A DNA stretch of 64,000 bases. Origin: Bacteroidota bacterium. Its GTDB lineage: Bacteria > Bacteroidota > Bacteroidia > Chitinophagales > Chitinophagaceae. The position numbers were made by a program, and so were the translations under genes. The notes under the pieces are model-generated. The model ran no database searches. It had not been told where the DNA came from and was given only the letters and a program-made list of their open reading frames with translations. Shown here one piece after another: positions 1-9,950 of the stretch (the first letter of the stretch is position 1; the number at the start of each line of letters is the position of its first letter). The stretch lies in the NCBI GenBank assembly GCA_016712665.1, contig JADJQP010000003.1, forward strand, positions 62,001-126,000. The letters are read 5' to 3'.

Positions 1-1113
1 TCGCATTTAGGAGGCGAAGTGATTGCCGAAGGAAATTATCAATCCATTTTAAAAAATAAAAAAAGTTTAACCGCAAAATACCTATTGGGCGATTTAAAGG
101 TTGGCAACAAAAAAAATGTACGCAAACCGGTTAATAAAATAACCTTGAGCGACTGTGATGTACACAATTTAAAAAACATAACGGTTAGCTTCCCTTTAAA
201 TATGTTGACCGTATTAACAGGGGTAAGTGGTTCGGGCAAAACCAGTTTGATAAAACATATTTTATATCCGGCACTCAAAAATGCCAAAGGCGACTATACC
301 TTAAAACCGGGGAGTTTTGGAGAACTTAGCGGAGACCTTCAGGCCATTGAGCAAGTAGAGATGGTCGATCAAAATCCTATCGGAAAATCATCTCGATCAA
401 ATCCTATTAGTTATATCAAAGCCTACGATGATATCAGGGCCTTGTTTAGTAATCAGCAACTTTCTAAAGTTAGAGGCTATGCACCCGGATTCTTTTCTTT
501 TAATGTTGATGGGGGCGTTGTGATCATTGTAAAGGTGAGGGAAACCACCATCGAAATGCAGTTTCTAGCGGACGTGCATCTTCCATGCGAAATGTGCAAA
601 GGAAAACGATTTAAGCAGGAAATATTAGAAATACTGTATAAGGGAAAAAATATTGCTGAAATACTGGATATGAGTGTAGATGAGGCCTTAGTCCTTTTTT
701 CGGATACTAAGAAAATAGCGGATAAAATTAAATGCTTGCAAGATGTAGGTTTGGGATATATCAAACTAGGCCAATCATCTGATACTCTAAGTGGTGGCGA
801 AGCACAACGGGTTAAACTGGCCTCCTTTTTGGATAAAAGTTATTTTGGCAAAAAGATTTTATTCATTTTTGATGAGCCGACCACCGGCTTACATTTCAAT
901 GATATTCACAAATTGTTGGGTTCATTTGAAGCCTTGATTGAAAACGGGCATTCCATTATTGTGATTGAACACAATACGGATATTATTCGCAATGCCGATT
1001 GGATTATTGACCTAGGACCCGAAGGTGGTGAAGCCGGTGGAGAAATAATGTATGAAGGCCCTTATGCAGGTCTGCTAGCCTGTAAGAAAGGTTATACAGC
1101 AAAATTTTTATAA
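1..1113 (+). CDS. uvrA: UvrA excinuclease subunit A, C-terminal part
   Basis: This is the 3' part of UvrA, the DNA-damage-recognition ATPase of nucleotide excision repair. The frame is open from base 1, so the gene starts upstream and the GTG at 19 is internal. The second ABC domain is visible: Walker A GVSGSGKTS, signature LSGGEAQRV, Walker B IFDEPTTGLH and the VIEHN His loop. The zinc module keeps its second pair (PCEMC) but the first CxxC is missing in the frame as read. Reading one base over at about 511-545 restores GGRCDHCKGEG. So two compensating indels, one in a G run near 511 and one near 543, mask the zinc ligands; they are probably sequence errors. Confidence 0.95.
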   Translation, partial: SHLGGEVIAEGNYQSILKNKKSLTAKYLLGDLKVGNKKNVRKPVNKITLSDCDVHNLKNITVSFPLNMLTVLTGVSGSGKTSLIKHILYPALKNAKGDYTLKPGSFGELSGDLQAIEQVEMVDQNPIGKSSRSNPISYIKAYDDIRALFSNQQLSKVRGYAPGFFSFNVDGGVVIIVKVRETTIEMQFLADVHLPCEMCKGKRFKQEILEILYKGKNIAEILDMSVDEALVLFSDTKKIADKIKCLQDVGLGYIKLGQSSDTLSGGEAQRVKLASFLDKSYFGKKILFIFDEPTTGLHFNDIHKLLGSFEALIENGHSIIVIEHNTDIIRNADWIIDLGPEGGEAGGEIMYEGPYAGLLACKKGYTAKFL

Positions 1114-1231
1114 AGAATTTGCTTTCGAAAAATCACTGTACCTCCTTGCAGGCAAACTTCACTATTCTTCAAGGCTTTTTCTATTTGCGACTTTGCGAGC
1201 AAACTTTACGCAACCAACAGCCTTTCTTTAG

Positions 1232-2278
1232 TTAGGGTTTATACTTCGCTTCTGAAAGAAATTTCTGACTATCCAAATTCTTTAAAGTCAAGCTATTCCA
1301 TTTTACCGATGGATGTTGCTCCAAGTACCTTCTCATAATTTGCCAACCAATCCAAGTGCCAATATTTCCCGGCGATTCGGGCGGCATGCCGGTAGAGGAA
1401 GGTCCTTCATTTACATACCTCATAATTTGCTGCCATTGGGTAGAAAACAACAAATTTTGCTTTTTAAAATAGCTCCAGATCATCCGCTCATTTTCCTGAC
1501 ACCACTTCAACTGTGGCGTTGAATAGCCAATGAGCATTTCGTCAGACAATTCCGGAAGGGTGTATTCCAAAAAAGTCATTTGAAGCCCCTTCGCCAACAT
1601 CAAATCCAATAAATTTTTCCCTTCAGGATTAAGCGGAAATCTGTTTTCAAAAATAGTTCGTGCAGCATTCACCGCTATATACTCCGGTTCGCACAATTCA
1701 ATTTGATATAAGGGCAAGCCCACTGAAGGATAAAACGGAAAATTCTTTCCTAAATGCATATCCAAACCAATTCCTAAAAGGGTATCCACCGTAACAGCAC
1801 TCCATTGATTCAAACCAGAGATAAAATAGTAGACGGCACCCCACTTTTCATCCGGAAAATAATATTTTATGTGTTTAAAAAGCGTTTCAAGTTGCCTATC
1901 TAGTTTTTTAGTATTGGGAAAATTCTTCTGCACGGTATCATACAAGTTGCGATAATCTTTATAGGTCAAAAAATGCCGCACCGAAGCTAAAAACGTGTCC
2001 TTGTTATGATTGGCATTGAATCCGGTCAATTCATTAAAAAAAATGGATGAAAAAAGCGGATACTTGTCGGTCAACAGCTCAATACCCTCTTCAAGTGCAT
2101 TGGTATCAAGGGCATACACATCATGATAATAATGAATGGTTTTAAAATCAATATCGATGCCACTTGTATCAATCTTTTTTTGCACATTGGTTTGACAGGA
2201 GCCCAAAAAAAGCAAAATGGCAAAATAACAAACGTTTAATACCAAACGACGATTATATAGGTACTTTTGCTCGTACAT
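1232..2278 (-). CDS. gldB: GldB-like gliding motility lipoprotein
   Basis: A predicted lipoprotein of 348 aa. From the chosen start the signal peptide ends in a lipobox (LGSC, Cys28). The longer frame to 2425 overlaps the divergent gene and has no better start; an in-frame ATG at 2293 is the alternative. The mature part begins with the GldB-type pattern of an acidic segment, then a run similar to ALDTNALEEGIELLTDKYP, and has a GxWIGWQIMRRYLE segment near the C terminus. GldB is a Bacteroidota outer-envelope lipoprotein needed for gliding and linked to the T9SS. The assignment rests on remembered family resemblance, so the symbol is tentative. Confidence 0.65.
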   Translation of the reverse strand: MYEQKYLYNRRLVLNVCYFAILLFLGSCQTNVQKKIDTSGIDIDFKTIHYYHDVYALDTNALEEGIELLTDKYPLFSSIFFNELTGFNANHNKDTFLASVRHFLTYKDYRNLYDTVQKNFPNTKKLDRQLETLFKHIKYYFPDEKWGAVYYFISGLNQWSAVTVDTLLGIGLDMHLGKNFPFYPSVGLPLYQIELCEPEYIAVNAARTIFENRFPLNPEGKNLLDLMLAKGLQMTFLEYTLPELSDEMLIGYSTPQLKWCQENERMIWSYFKKQNLLFSTQWQQIMRYVNEGPSSTGMPPESPGNIGTWIGWQIMRRYLEQHPSVKWNSLTLKNLDSQKFLSEAKYKP

Positions 2279-2342
2279 TTTTAAGAAAATCATTTGCAAA
2301 GGTGTATTAAATATTGTTAAAACACATATAAAAAACAGAATC

Positions 2343-3084
2343 ATGATTACAAAAAAAATTTCAATGAGTCTTTTCATAGTACTCGCCGCCGTGTCAACCA
2401 TGTTTGCACAAAAGGATGTATTCAAAACCTTTCGATTTGGGATTTATACAGGCCCTACTTTTAATTCATTAAGACCGGTAGCGAATGAAGCTGATGGCTA
2501 TACCATTGATAAAATAAAAAACAATGTCGGCTTTTCTATCGGACTGTGCGCAGATTATAATATTAATGAACGATACACAGTCTTCTCAGGTATCAGTTTA
2601 GATTGGAGAGGCGGTACCTTGGCAGTGAAGGATAAAGATTCAAGCTGTACAGTCTTCAGGTTATATCTATAAAAATGAAGTGAAATACAAACTGCAATAT
2701 CTTACTGTTCCCATTGGATTAAAAATGAAAGCTGCACAATTTGATAAAATAAAAATTTTTGCACAAACCGGTGTTGATATGGGTTTCTTATTAAGTCAAA
2801 AAGGAGATATAGCCACTACCGTAACGCCTGGTGTTAATTTACCTTCCCTAACCAAAGTAAAATTAGGAAGTCTTGCCAAATCCACTCCAATCAATATGGG
2901 TTGGATGCTCGGTGTAGGTGCTGAATATGAATTAACTGAAAAGAATTCAGTGTTCTTTACTTTGTTGTATCGTAATGGCTTTACCGATGTCACCACACCC
3001 CAATTAAATCCAACCGGATCTAAATTTAGCGATGGAAATATTCGACTCAATACCATCGCATTGCGTCTTGGATATTATTTCTAA
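2343..3084 (+). CDS. Outer-membrane beta-barrel protein (PorT-like), frameshifted
   Basis: A secreted beta-barrel protein of about 246 aa: signal peptide (residues 1-22, ending in Ala-Gln), then alternating amphipathic strands such as FRFGIYTGPTFNSL and a C-terminal strand ending in Phe (LRLGYYF), as expected for barrel insertion. It resembles the Bacteroidota PorT/outer-membrane beta-barrel family. The frame breaks near 2640-2645. The upstream frame stops at 2672, while the downstream frame reads back through QAVQSSGYIYKNEVKYK, so one extra base (or two missing) in that stretch rejoins them. It diverges from the GldB-like gene and is followed by a strong terminator. Confidence 0.75.
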
Positions 3085-3107
3085 TAAACTAAAAAAAACA
3101 TTCTTCA

Positions 3108-3139
3108 AACGGCAACTATCAAGGTTGCCGTTTTTTTTT
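3108..3139 (+). terminator. Rho-independent terminator
   Basis: A perfect 9-bp stem (AACGGCAAC / GTTGCCGTT) with a 7-nt loop, followed directly by a run of nine T. It lies 24 nt after the stop of the beta-barrel gene and ends that transcript. Confidence 0.9.
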
Positions 3140-3348
3140 GCAACGTGAAGAAAAAGTAATGAATCACTGCGAGATGTCGGCTCGATATGCTTCTGCTTGA
3201 TAGGATTTTTTTGACCCTATTTAGAATTGCATCAAGCATATCCAATCCATTGAATTTCGCAACATGGATGCACCAAATTTGTAAAATTTTAATCCTTGAG
3301 GTATCTTGTTGCCTGACAAATAAATTGTAATTTTATTTTGCCCCAATT

Positions 3349-3750
3349 ATGGAAAAGAAATCTGTTTTATATGATACCGTTGACAACTATATTTTAGCGC
3401 AAGCGGAAACACATAGAGCCGCATTGAATCAATTGCGCAAGCTAATAAGAGAAAACGCACCCTTAGCTGAGGAATCAATTAGCTATGGAATGCCGGCCTA
3501 TAAATACCATGGCCCCTTGGTATATTTCGGCGGTTTTAAAAATCATTGTAGCTTCTTTCCCGGCAGTGCTGCCACGATAGAGCAGTTTGCTTCACAATTA
3601 AGTCCGTATAAAGTGAGTAAGGGTACCATTCAATTTGCGATTGAGCAACCGATTCCTCTTGCACTGATCAAAAAAATGGTTCTCCATAGGGTGAAGCAAA
3701 ACGAAGAAAAAATGTTACTTAAAAAGAAACAAAAAATCAAAAAGAATTGA
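3349..3750 (+). CDS. DUF1801 family protein
   Basis: A 133-aa protein of the DUF1801 (YdhG-like) family: an N-terminal helix pair, the segment EESISYGMPAYKY, then YFGGFKNHCSFFPG, and a C-terminal basic helix ending in a Lys-rich tail. The function of the family is not firmly known; the fold is frataxin-like and the proteins are small, cytosolic and monomeric. No partner is evident. The next gene starts 30 nt downstream on the same strand, so the two may be co-transcribed. Confidence 0.8.
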   Translation: MEKKSVLYDTVDNYILAQAETHRAALNQLRKLIRENAPLAEESISYGMPAYKYHGPLVYFGGFKNHCSFFPGSAATIEQFASQLSPYKVSKGTIQFAIEQPIPLALIKKMVLHRVKQNEEKMLLKKKQKIKKN

Positions 3751-3780
3751 TATTCACTTCATATTAAAAACAAATACAAC

Positions 3781-4338
3781 ATGCGCAAATTGATTCTACA
3801 AATGCAAACATCCATTGATGCCTACGTGGCCGGTCCGGAGGGCGAAATGGATTGGATGGAATGGAACTGGGACGATTCACTGAAAAACTTCGTAACCGAT
3901 ATTACGGCCAGAATTGACACCATTTTGTTAGGACGTAAACTAGCCGAAGGGTTTATTCCACATTGGCAAGCAGTAGCAGAAAACCAAGAAGATCCGGAAA
4001 ATAGCTCCGGCGTATTTTTTCATCAAACCCCAAAAATTGTTTTCAGCAAAACGGTAGAAACGCATTCGTGGGCGCATACAGAAATTTGCAAAGAGGAGTT
4101 ACAAACAGCTGTAAACGCAATCAAAAACAGCCCCGGTAAAGACATCATTGTATATGGTGGTGCCGAATTGGTGGCGAACCTAATTGCCCAAAATTTGATT
4201 GATGAGTATTATTTATTTGTAAATCCTACTGCCATTGGTAATGGATTGAAAATATTTAAAGACAACCTAAAACTCACTTTGGTGGAAAGTACTGCATTTG
4301 AATGTGGCATTGTGGTAAATCGCTATCGACCTCGCTAA
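3781..4338 (+). CDS. RibD C-terminal/dihydrofolate reductase-like protein
   Basis: A 185-aa cytosolic protein of the DHFR-like/RibD C-terminal family common in Bacteroidota. It shows MRKLILQMQTSIDAYVAGP, the DTILLGRKLAEGF nucleotide-side strand and helix, DIIVYGGAELVANLI and a C-terminal NPTAIGNGLKIF segment. The family binds NAD(P)H and reduces pteridine- or riboflavin-type substrates, but the stand-alone members are mostly uncharacterised. It may share a transcript with the DUF1801 gene 30 nt upstream. Confidence 0.85.
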   Translation: MRKLILQMQTSIDAYVAGPEGEMDWMEWNWDDSLKNFVTDITARIDTILLGRKLAEGFIPHWQAVAENQEDPENSSGVFFHQTPKIVFSKTVETHSWAHTEICKEELQTAVNAIKNSPGKDIIVYGGAELVANLIAQNLIDEYYLFVNPTAIGNGLKIFKDNLKLTLVESTAFECGIVVNRYRPR

Positions 4339-4446
4339 AATGGTCAATTCCAGAACCATTGCACGAAAAGCAAAGCATAACAAAAAAATCGATACAACTT
4401 AACAATTTCGTAATCCCCAAAGCTATAAACTGAGCCCATACCTGCC

Positions 4447-4454
4447 TACCTTTG
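4447..4454 (+). promoter_or_regulatory. -7 promoter element TACCTTTG
   Basis: An exact match to the Bacteroidota -7 consensus TAnnTTTG, 12 nt before the ATG of the response regulator at 4467. A -33 TTG at the usual 19-nt spacing is not seen. Confidence 0.6.
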
Positions 4455-4466
4455 TAAAAATTCCAC

Positions 4467-5145
4467 ATGGAAAAAAAAATTAGGAAAAGTATTGGTAGTT
4501 GATGACGAGAAGGATATTTTACAAATAGTAAAATATAATCTCGAATTGCATGGCTACGAAGTGGAAACAGCTGAAAATGGAGTGGACGCCATCACAAAGT
4601 TGGGTATTTTTAAACCCGATTTGGTGTTATTGGATATTATGATGCCACATAAAGATGGCATTCAAACTTGTATTGAAATTCGCGCCAACCCGGACTTTGA
4701 CGATACCATCATTATTTTTCTAACAGCACTCTCAGATGAAAAATCAGAAATTCGTGGATTAGAATTGGGGGCCGACGATTATATTGCCAAACCCATTAAG
4801 CCAAAATTGTTGGTATCTCGAGTTCACTCCGCATTCAGGAGAATTACCGAAGACGACAGCAGTGTGATTATTTTTCCTGATTTGGAAATCAATAGAGAAA
4901 AATTTCTTGTGGTGCATAAAGGCAAAGAAGTGTCCCTTCCCAGAAAGGAATTTGAACTATTTTCCCTTTTAGCGTCCAAACCGGGAAGAGTATTTTTGAG
5001 AAATGAAATTTTAGACAAAGTGTGGGGCAATGAAGTCATTGTTGGCGATAGGACGATCGATGTGCATGTGCGAAAAATTCGTCAAAAACTGAATGCCGAT
5101 TTTATTTCCACCGTAAAAGGTGTTGGATATAAATTTCAGAATTAA
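4467..5145 (+). CDS. Winged-helix (PhoB/OmpR-type) response regulator
   Basis: A two-component DNA-binding response regulator of about 225 aa. The receiver domain has the acidic pair VVDDE, the phospho-acceptor Asp (about residue 56, in DLVLLDIMMP) and the ADDYIAKPIKP lysine. The C-terminal winged helix shows LPRKEFELFSLL and VWGNEVIVGDRTIDVHVRKIRQKL. The start is displaced. The only in-frame starter is a TTG at 4492 inside the first beta strand. An ATG at 4467, correctly placed behind a promoter box, reads MEKKLGKVLVVDDE if one A is removed from the A9 run at 4471-4479. That homopolymer error is the best explanation. The likely partner is the kinase at 6255. Confidence 0.92.
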
Positions 5146-5208
5146 GCACTCCCCTTACTTTCTTCGTTAAATTACTATTGCACCTGCTTCCTTTTGAATC
5201 GTTTTTGC

Positions 5209-5216
5209 TATTTTTG
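5209..5216 (+). promoter_or_regulatory. -7 promoter element TATTTTTG
   Basis: A match to TAnnTTTG that ends 11 nt before the ATG of the metallopeptidase gene. It suggests that this gene has its own promoter and is not simply read from the response regulator. Confidence 0.5.
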
Positions 5217-5227
5217 ATGTCCACCGT

Positions 5228-6040
5228 ATGAAACGAAAAGCAACAAATTGGCTATTGCGCATCCTGTTTTCAGTATTATTTATAGCTGCACTATTACTCG
5301 GTATTATTTTAAAACCTATTTTGAGTTATGCAAACAAAACCCACTATAAAAATGTGGCGGTGTTTCATAATGAGCCCCTCAATACCCAATTTACAAAGGT
5401 ACTCGATCAAGCCCTTTCCGATTTGAAAAAGAGTGAATTATACCGGCAAAACCTTCACCTAGACATCTGTTTGAATGACGGCTCAAATTATCCAAAACTA
5501 ATTAAAGTCCTTCGTGGACCCGCTTTTGCATGGGGTTTTTACAATAAAGTGGTATTGCAAGGAAGCATGAATTGCGAAGGAAACTATGTAGAACTAAATG
5601 GCTACAAATGGAATTTAGCGCAACTGCTGGCTCACGAAATGACCCACTGTTTGCAATTTGATTGCTATGGTCTGTTGAATTCAAAACCCTTTGCCGATAT
5701 TCCTAATTGGAAATGGGAAGGCTACGCGGAATATGTTGCGAGAAAAAAGGGCGATCAAAATGATTTGGTAAAAAATCTGGATAGACTCCATCAATCGGAT
5801 TCAAACATCTGGGAAATAACCTTGGAGGACAGCACTATTTCATCAAGAGAATATTACAATTATTGGACCTTAGTGCAGTATAGTTTAGATATTAAACATT
5901 GGACCTATCAGCAATTGCTTGACAATGCGAGCAGCGAGGACAAAATACGGGAAGAAATGGCAAGCTGGTATGCCGATAAAAAGGCCGAAAATGAAGATAA
6001 AAGGATTTGTGCTCAAAAAACGATGCGTGCAACAAATTGA
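5228..6040 (+). CDS. Membrane-anchored zinc metallopeptidase-like protein
   Basis: A 270-aa protein with one N-terminal membrane anchor (residues 9-29) and an extracytoplasmic domain. Residues 136-140 (HEMTH) form a canonical HExxH zinc site, and WEGYAEY at 163-169 supplies a plausible third ligand (Glu164 or Glu168), as in gluzincins. I do not recognise the family. It sits between a response regulator and a sensor kinase on the same strand, which raises the possibility that it acts in or under that signalling system. It has its own promoter box. Confidence 0.7.
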   Translation: MKRKATNWLLRILFSVLFIAALLLGIILKPILSYANKTHYKNVAVFHNEPLNTQFTKVLDQALSDLKKSELYRQNLHLDICLNDGSNYPKLIKVLRGPAFAWGFYNKVVLQGSMNCEGNYVELNGYKWNLAQLLAHEMTHCLQFDCYGLLNSKPFADIPNWKWEGYAEYVARKKGDQNDLVKNLDRLHQSDSNIWEITLEDSTISSREYYNYWTLVQYSLDIKHWTYQQLLDNASSEDKIREEMASWYADKKAENEDKRICAQKTMRATN

Positions 6041-6254
6041 CGAATGAAGTGCTTCATCAACGCTCGTAGGCCCAATTTGTGTTGTCTTTACCCTGTTACC
6101 AAATGAATCTTGAAATGGGTAAATGAACCTGAGTCTAAAACCTATCCACATTAGGTATCGGCATGTTACATTTCTACCATTTCTCAAGAGGCATGATACG
6201 GAGTGGTCCCAAATTATTTTTATGAATATCAGCAAAGCGCATTAATTTTACTAA

Positions 6255-7304
6255 GTGATTAATCGTAAGAATATTTCTCCTGGTAGACTTGCCCTTGTAG
6301 TGTCCAGCATCATAGCGGTAGTAGCTGCCATACTCAGTTATTTATATACCTCCTCAGTACGTTATGGAATCTTGTCTCTTTTGTTGCTTGGTTTAATCAG
6401 TTATGGGTTGATCTACTATGTATTGCAAGAGTTTATTTATAGAAAGGTAAAATTGATTTATAAATTCATATCCAATACAAAAGCTTCACAAAGGGAAGAA
6501 TTTTACAACCTTGAAATTTTACCGCAAAAAACCTTAGAAGAAGTAAATGATGATGTGGAAAAATGGGCAACCGATCGAAAGGGTGAAATTGAGCGATTGG
6601 AAAGTAATGAGCAGTTTAGAAAAGAATTTTTGATGAATTTGGCACATGAACTCAAAACTCCGATTTTTGCTACACAAGGCTATATAGATACCTTATTAGA
6701 CGGGGCCCTTCATGACAATCAAGTAAATGAGACGTTTTTACAAAATGCTTCCAAATCGATTGATCGCTTGGCTGATTTGGTGAACGATCTGGATGTGATT
6801 TCAAAATTTGAATCGAATCGAATTCCCATTCATAAACGCGAATTTACCATTCAGGAATTGGTAAAAGATGTGTACGCGGAACTTTCGCAAAAAGCCTCCA
6901 AAAAAGGCATCAAACTTTCTATCAAAAAAGGTTGCGAATCGCCCTTGGAAGTATTTGCAGACAATCAAAAAATTAAACAAGTACTAATCAATCTGGTAGA
7001 AAATTCCATTAAATATGGCAGAGAAAACGGAGAAACCACTGCAGGGTTTTATGAGGTGGACGATAAAACCATTTATATTGAAATTTCAGACAATGGAATC
7101 GGAATCGCCGAAGAACAAGTTCTAAGAGTTTTTGAACGATTTTTTAGAACGGATAGTGCCCGAAGCAGAAGTGATGGAGGCACCGGTTTAGGCTTGGCTA
7201 TTGTCAAACATATTATTGAGGCTCATAACCATACCGTAGTATGTAGGAGTACCATCGATGTGGGATCGAGCTTTGGTTTTACCCTTGATAAAGCACTTCG
7301 CTAA
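6255..7304 (+). CDS. PhoR-like sensor histidine kinase
   Basis: A 349-aa membrane histidine kinase. Two membrane segments (about residues 12-30 and 37-58) are joined by only a few residues, so there is no real periplasmic sensor domain. The HisKA domain has the H box NLAHELKTP (His131). The ATPase domain shows the N box (INLVENSIKYG), G1 (EISDNGIGIAEE), the F box (FERFFR) and G2 (GGTGLGLAIVKHI). The GTG start follows an in-frame TAA directly, so a sequence error at the start cannot be excluded. Its likely partner is the response regulator 1.1 kb upstream. The 210 nt before it hold no recognisable gene. Confidence 0.93.
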   Translation: MINRKNISPGRLALVVSSIIAVVAAILSYLYTSSVRYGILSLLLLGLISYGLIYYVLQEFIYRKVKLIYKFISNTKASQREEFYNLEILPQKTLEEVNDDVEKWATDRKGEIERLESNEQFRKEFLMNLAHELKTPIFATQGYIDTLLDGALHDNQVNETFLQNASKSIDRLADLVNDLDVISKFESNRIPIHKREFTIQELVKDVYAELSQKASKKGIKLSIKKGCESPLEVFADNQKIKQVLINLVENSIKYGRENGETTAGFYEVDDKTIYIEISDNGIGIAEEQVLRVFERFFRTDSARSRSDGGTGLGLAIVKHIIEAHNHTVVCRSTIDVGSSFGFTLDKALR

Positions 7305-7308
7305 AACC

Positions 7309-8327
7309 TTAAAAATTAGACTTTGTATATCGTAAACTTTTCATGGAAGGATCTATACTGAATGCCTGATTAAAATACGATTCTGCCTTGCCTGTATTTC
7401 CGGCTTTATAGTATGTCATGCCTTTTGAGTAAATTACTTCGGCATCATTCGGATTCAATTGCAGCATCTCATCCAATACTTCTCTGCTTTTTGCAAAATC
7501 ACCTTTCTTCATATAGGTATCTGCAATGGAAAGATTGATATCCTTATCGTATGGCGAAAACTCTTTTGCTTTGCGATAATAGATAAGTGCCTTATCATAC
7601 TCCTTTAACTCCACATAACTCATGGCCCAATTATCATAAAAGCCTTTTGATAGAAAATGTTTATTGTCTTCGGCCTTTTGATAGTATTCCGTAGCCTTCA
7701 AATAATAATTGGCATCATAACAACTGTTAGCCAGTTCATAGGCTTTGGCTCCATTGCCGGGATCAAGTTGTAAGGCTCTTTCAAAGCAAGCCATAGCTTC
7801 TGTATGATTATTGATATTTCGACAACAAAACCCAACTTAAAAGGGACATCCAAATCAGTAGGAAGTGCCTTCTCTGCGATACGATATTGTGCAATCGCTT
7901 TCGGATAATGCTTCACTTCATAAAAAGTGCGAGCCAGCATTTTATTGACATATCCGTCCGTTGGATTGAGTTTCAAAGCCAATTCAGCATATTCAACAGC
8001 TTTCATTTTTTTGGGACTCATGCTATACATTTCAGACAAACGAGCTAAAATTATGAGATTTTTACTATCTGATTGTAACATCTCTTCATACAATGGAATG
8101 GACTCAAAAAAGGCTTTGCGAAGGTATTGCACATCGGCCATTTCCTGTTTAATGCTTTTATTTTGAGGATCCAATGCAAGCGCTTTAGCCAGCAATTTTG
8201 CCGTCTCGGTATAATTCTCCTTTTGTTTATATTTCATGGCATTTTCGAAATATTCAGTGGCAGATTGCGCTGTACTGACCAAAGAAAGGAGCATTAGAAA
8301 TGGGAGAAAACCTAGGAACTTCTTCAT
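7309..8327 (-). CDS. Secreted tetratricopeptide-repeat protein, frameshifted
   Basis: A TPR protein of about 339 aa with a signal peptide (residues 1-19, ending in TAQS), probably periplasmic or outer-membrane associated and acting as a protein-protein scaffold. About eight TPR units are visible, for example AKALALDPQNKSIKQEMADV and MLQLNPNDAEVIYSKGMTYY. The start is the ATG at 8327, just before the signal peptide. The frame breaks near 7835-7842: the upstream frame passes into nonsense after KLGF, and the other frame continues CRNINNHTEAMACFERALQL. One missing base in the G/T run there repairs it. Confidence 0.8.
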
Positions 8328-8606
8328 TTTGAGTGTTTTAAGTTGAATAATAAAACAAACATTGTGCCAAGACAAATTACTTTTTTTTAACACTATTTAA
8401 TCCATTGAAAACCAACATTTTACAAAATCGTCATCATTTTCTTATTTTCATTTTATCGAGAAATGCCTGGAAAAATCAATATATACGCCGCCCCTAGATG
8501 CAATATTCGAGGAATTTAGTACAATGCGTTGTATAATATCAAAGCCGTGGATTTTACCCTGCAAAACGAGGCCTTAGTTACATATATAAAAAAACAATAA
8601 ACTAAT

Positions 8607-8637
8607 TTGCAAATCCACTATTTAGTTTCTACTTTTG
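8607..8637 (+). promoter_or_regulatory. Promoter TTG-N20-TACTTTTG
   Basis: A TTG at 8607-8609 lies 20 nt before TACTTTTG at 8630-8637, both matching the Bacteroidota sigma consensus. It ends 24 nt before the ATG at 8662. Confidence 0.7.
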
Positions 8638-8661
8638 CATCATCCTAAAAATAATAAATTC

Positions 8662-8868
8662 ATGGAAAATCATATTGAATTCGTCGACAATCCGGTTGAT
8701 GTTGAATTAAACAAACCTTCAAAATCGAAATTTTTGTTTCATCTGGGTTTATTTGGTTTTCTGTTGTTTTTTATAGGTTGTAATTATGGCTTATGGACTC
8801 GTTCCTACAAAAGCACCGAAAAAATTGTAGTACCTGAAAGCACTCAATACAATCCCAAATACAAATAA
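8662..8868 (+). CDS. Small single-pass membrane protein
   Basis: A 68-aa protein with no family I recognise. A soluble N terminus (residues 1-22) leads into one hydrophobic segment (LFHLGLFGFLLFFIGCNYGL), then a short polar tail rich in Pro, Tyr and Lys. The ATG at 8662 is preferred over the longer frame because a well-formed promoter ends 24 nt upstream. The FIGC within the segment looks like a lipobox but lies too far from the N terminus to be convincing. Confidence 0.6.
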   Translation: MENHIEFVDNPVDVELNKPSKSKFLFHLGLFGFLLFFIGCNYGLWTRSYKSTEKIVVPESTQYNPKYK

Positions 8869-8879
8869 CCGTTGCAAGC

Positions 8880-9936
8880 ATGATTGTTTGCAAGCATGAC
8901 ACAGCGGTAGTTGTACTTAGTTATAACGGTCAGGATTTACATAAATTATTTTTCCCTTTATTAGTAGCCCAATCGGAGGGCTTGTACGATGTGGTATTGG
9001 TTGACAATGCTTCTACCGACGGTACAGCCGCTTATGTTGCGCATAATTTCCCGCAGGTGTCCATTGTTAGCATCGAAGTGAACAAGGGGTTCGCAAATGG
9101 GTACTATCTGGGATTGCAGCAGATTCAAGCAACATACTATGTGTTGTTAAGCGCCGATTTTGAAGTGACACCGGGCTGGTTTCAGCCCTTACATCAGCTC
9201 ATGCAGGCCAATCCGGATATCGCAGCCTGTCAGCCCAAAATAAAATATTACAAAGACAAAACGAAATTTGAGTATGCCGGAGCAGGTGGTGGTTTTATAG
9301 ATAAATGGGGCTACCTATTTTGCAGAGGTCGAATTTTTTTCACTTTGGAAGAAGATCAAAATCAGTACAACGATACCATTGAAGTATTTTGGGCAGGTGG
9401 TGGCTGTATGTTTGTACGAGCCGACGTTTATCACCAAATGGGTGGCTTGGACCCTGATTTGTATGCCCATATGGAAGAAGTGGATTTATGCTGGCGTATG
9501 AAAAATGCCGGAAACCGTATCGCCTATTGCGGCAGCAGTACGGTATATCATATAGGAGGCAGTGTGATTAGCTATGGTAGCCCGCAAAAAGCTCTTTTAC
9601 AATTATCGGAATAGCCTGGTTCTCTTATTAAAAAACCTCCCAGCTTCGAAAATACTATGGATGCTCCCTTTTCGATTGATGTTAGATGGAATCAGTGGGA
9701 TGAGAAGTTTACTAAAAGGAGAATGGGTAGAAGTACGTACCATTATCAAAGCCCATTGGAGCTTTTTTCTTTCGTTTGGAAAATGGTATCGAAAAAGACA
9801 AGTGTCCATATCGCTAATCAGCAAAAAGAATGATTTTGGCATCTATCCATACAGTATTATTGCCGCCTATTTTTTGAAAAAGAAAACCAAATTCACCGAT
9901 TTGCATTTTGATACAAAAAAAATTAGTAACTCCTAA
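8880..9936 (+). CDS. Family 2 glycosyltransferase, frameshifted
   Basis: A GT2 (GT-A fold) glycosyltransferase of the rhamnosyltransferase-like type, about 350 aa. It shows VVVLSYNG, VVLVDNASTDGTA, NKGFANGYYLGL and the acceptor-side EEVDLCWRMKNAG. A C-terminal membrane-associating part begins KLFYNYRNSLVLLLKNLP. The two halves lie in different frames. Removing one A from the A5 run at 9586-9590 joins GSPQ to KLFYNYRNS, the usual family order. It probably builds envelope polysaccharide. The GCAAGCATGA at the start codon is repeated 17 nt later. Confidence 0.85.
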
Positions 9937-9950
9937 AAGCCATTAAAAAA

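Noticed and set aside
4492..4494. TTG as the start of the response regulator
   Set aside because: It would delete the first beta strand; an ATG behind a promoter fits after removing one A from a homopolymer.
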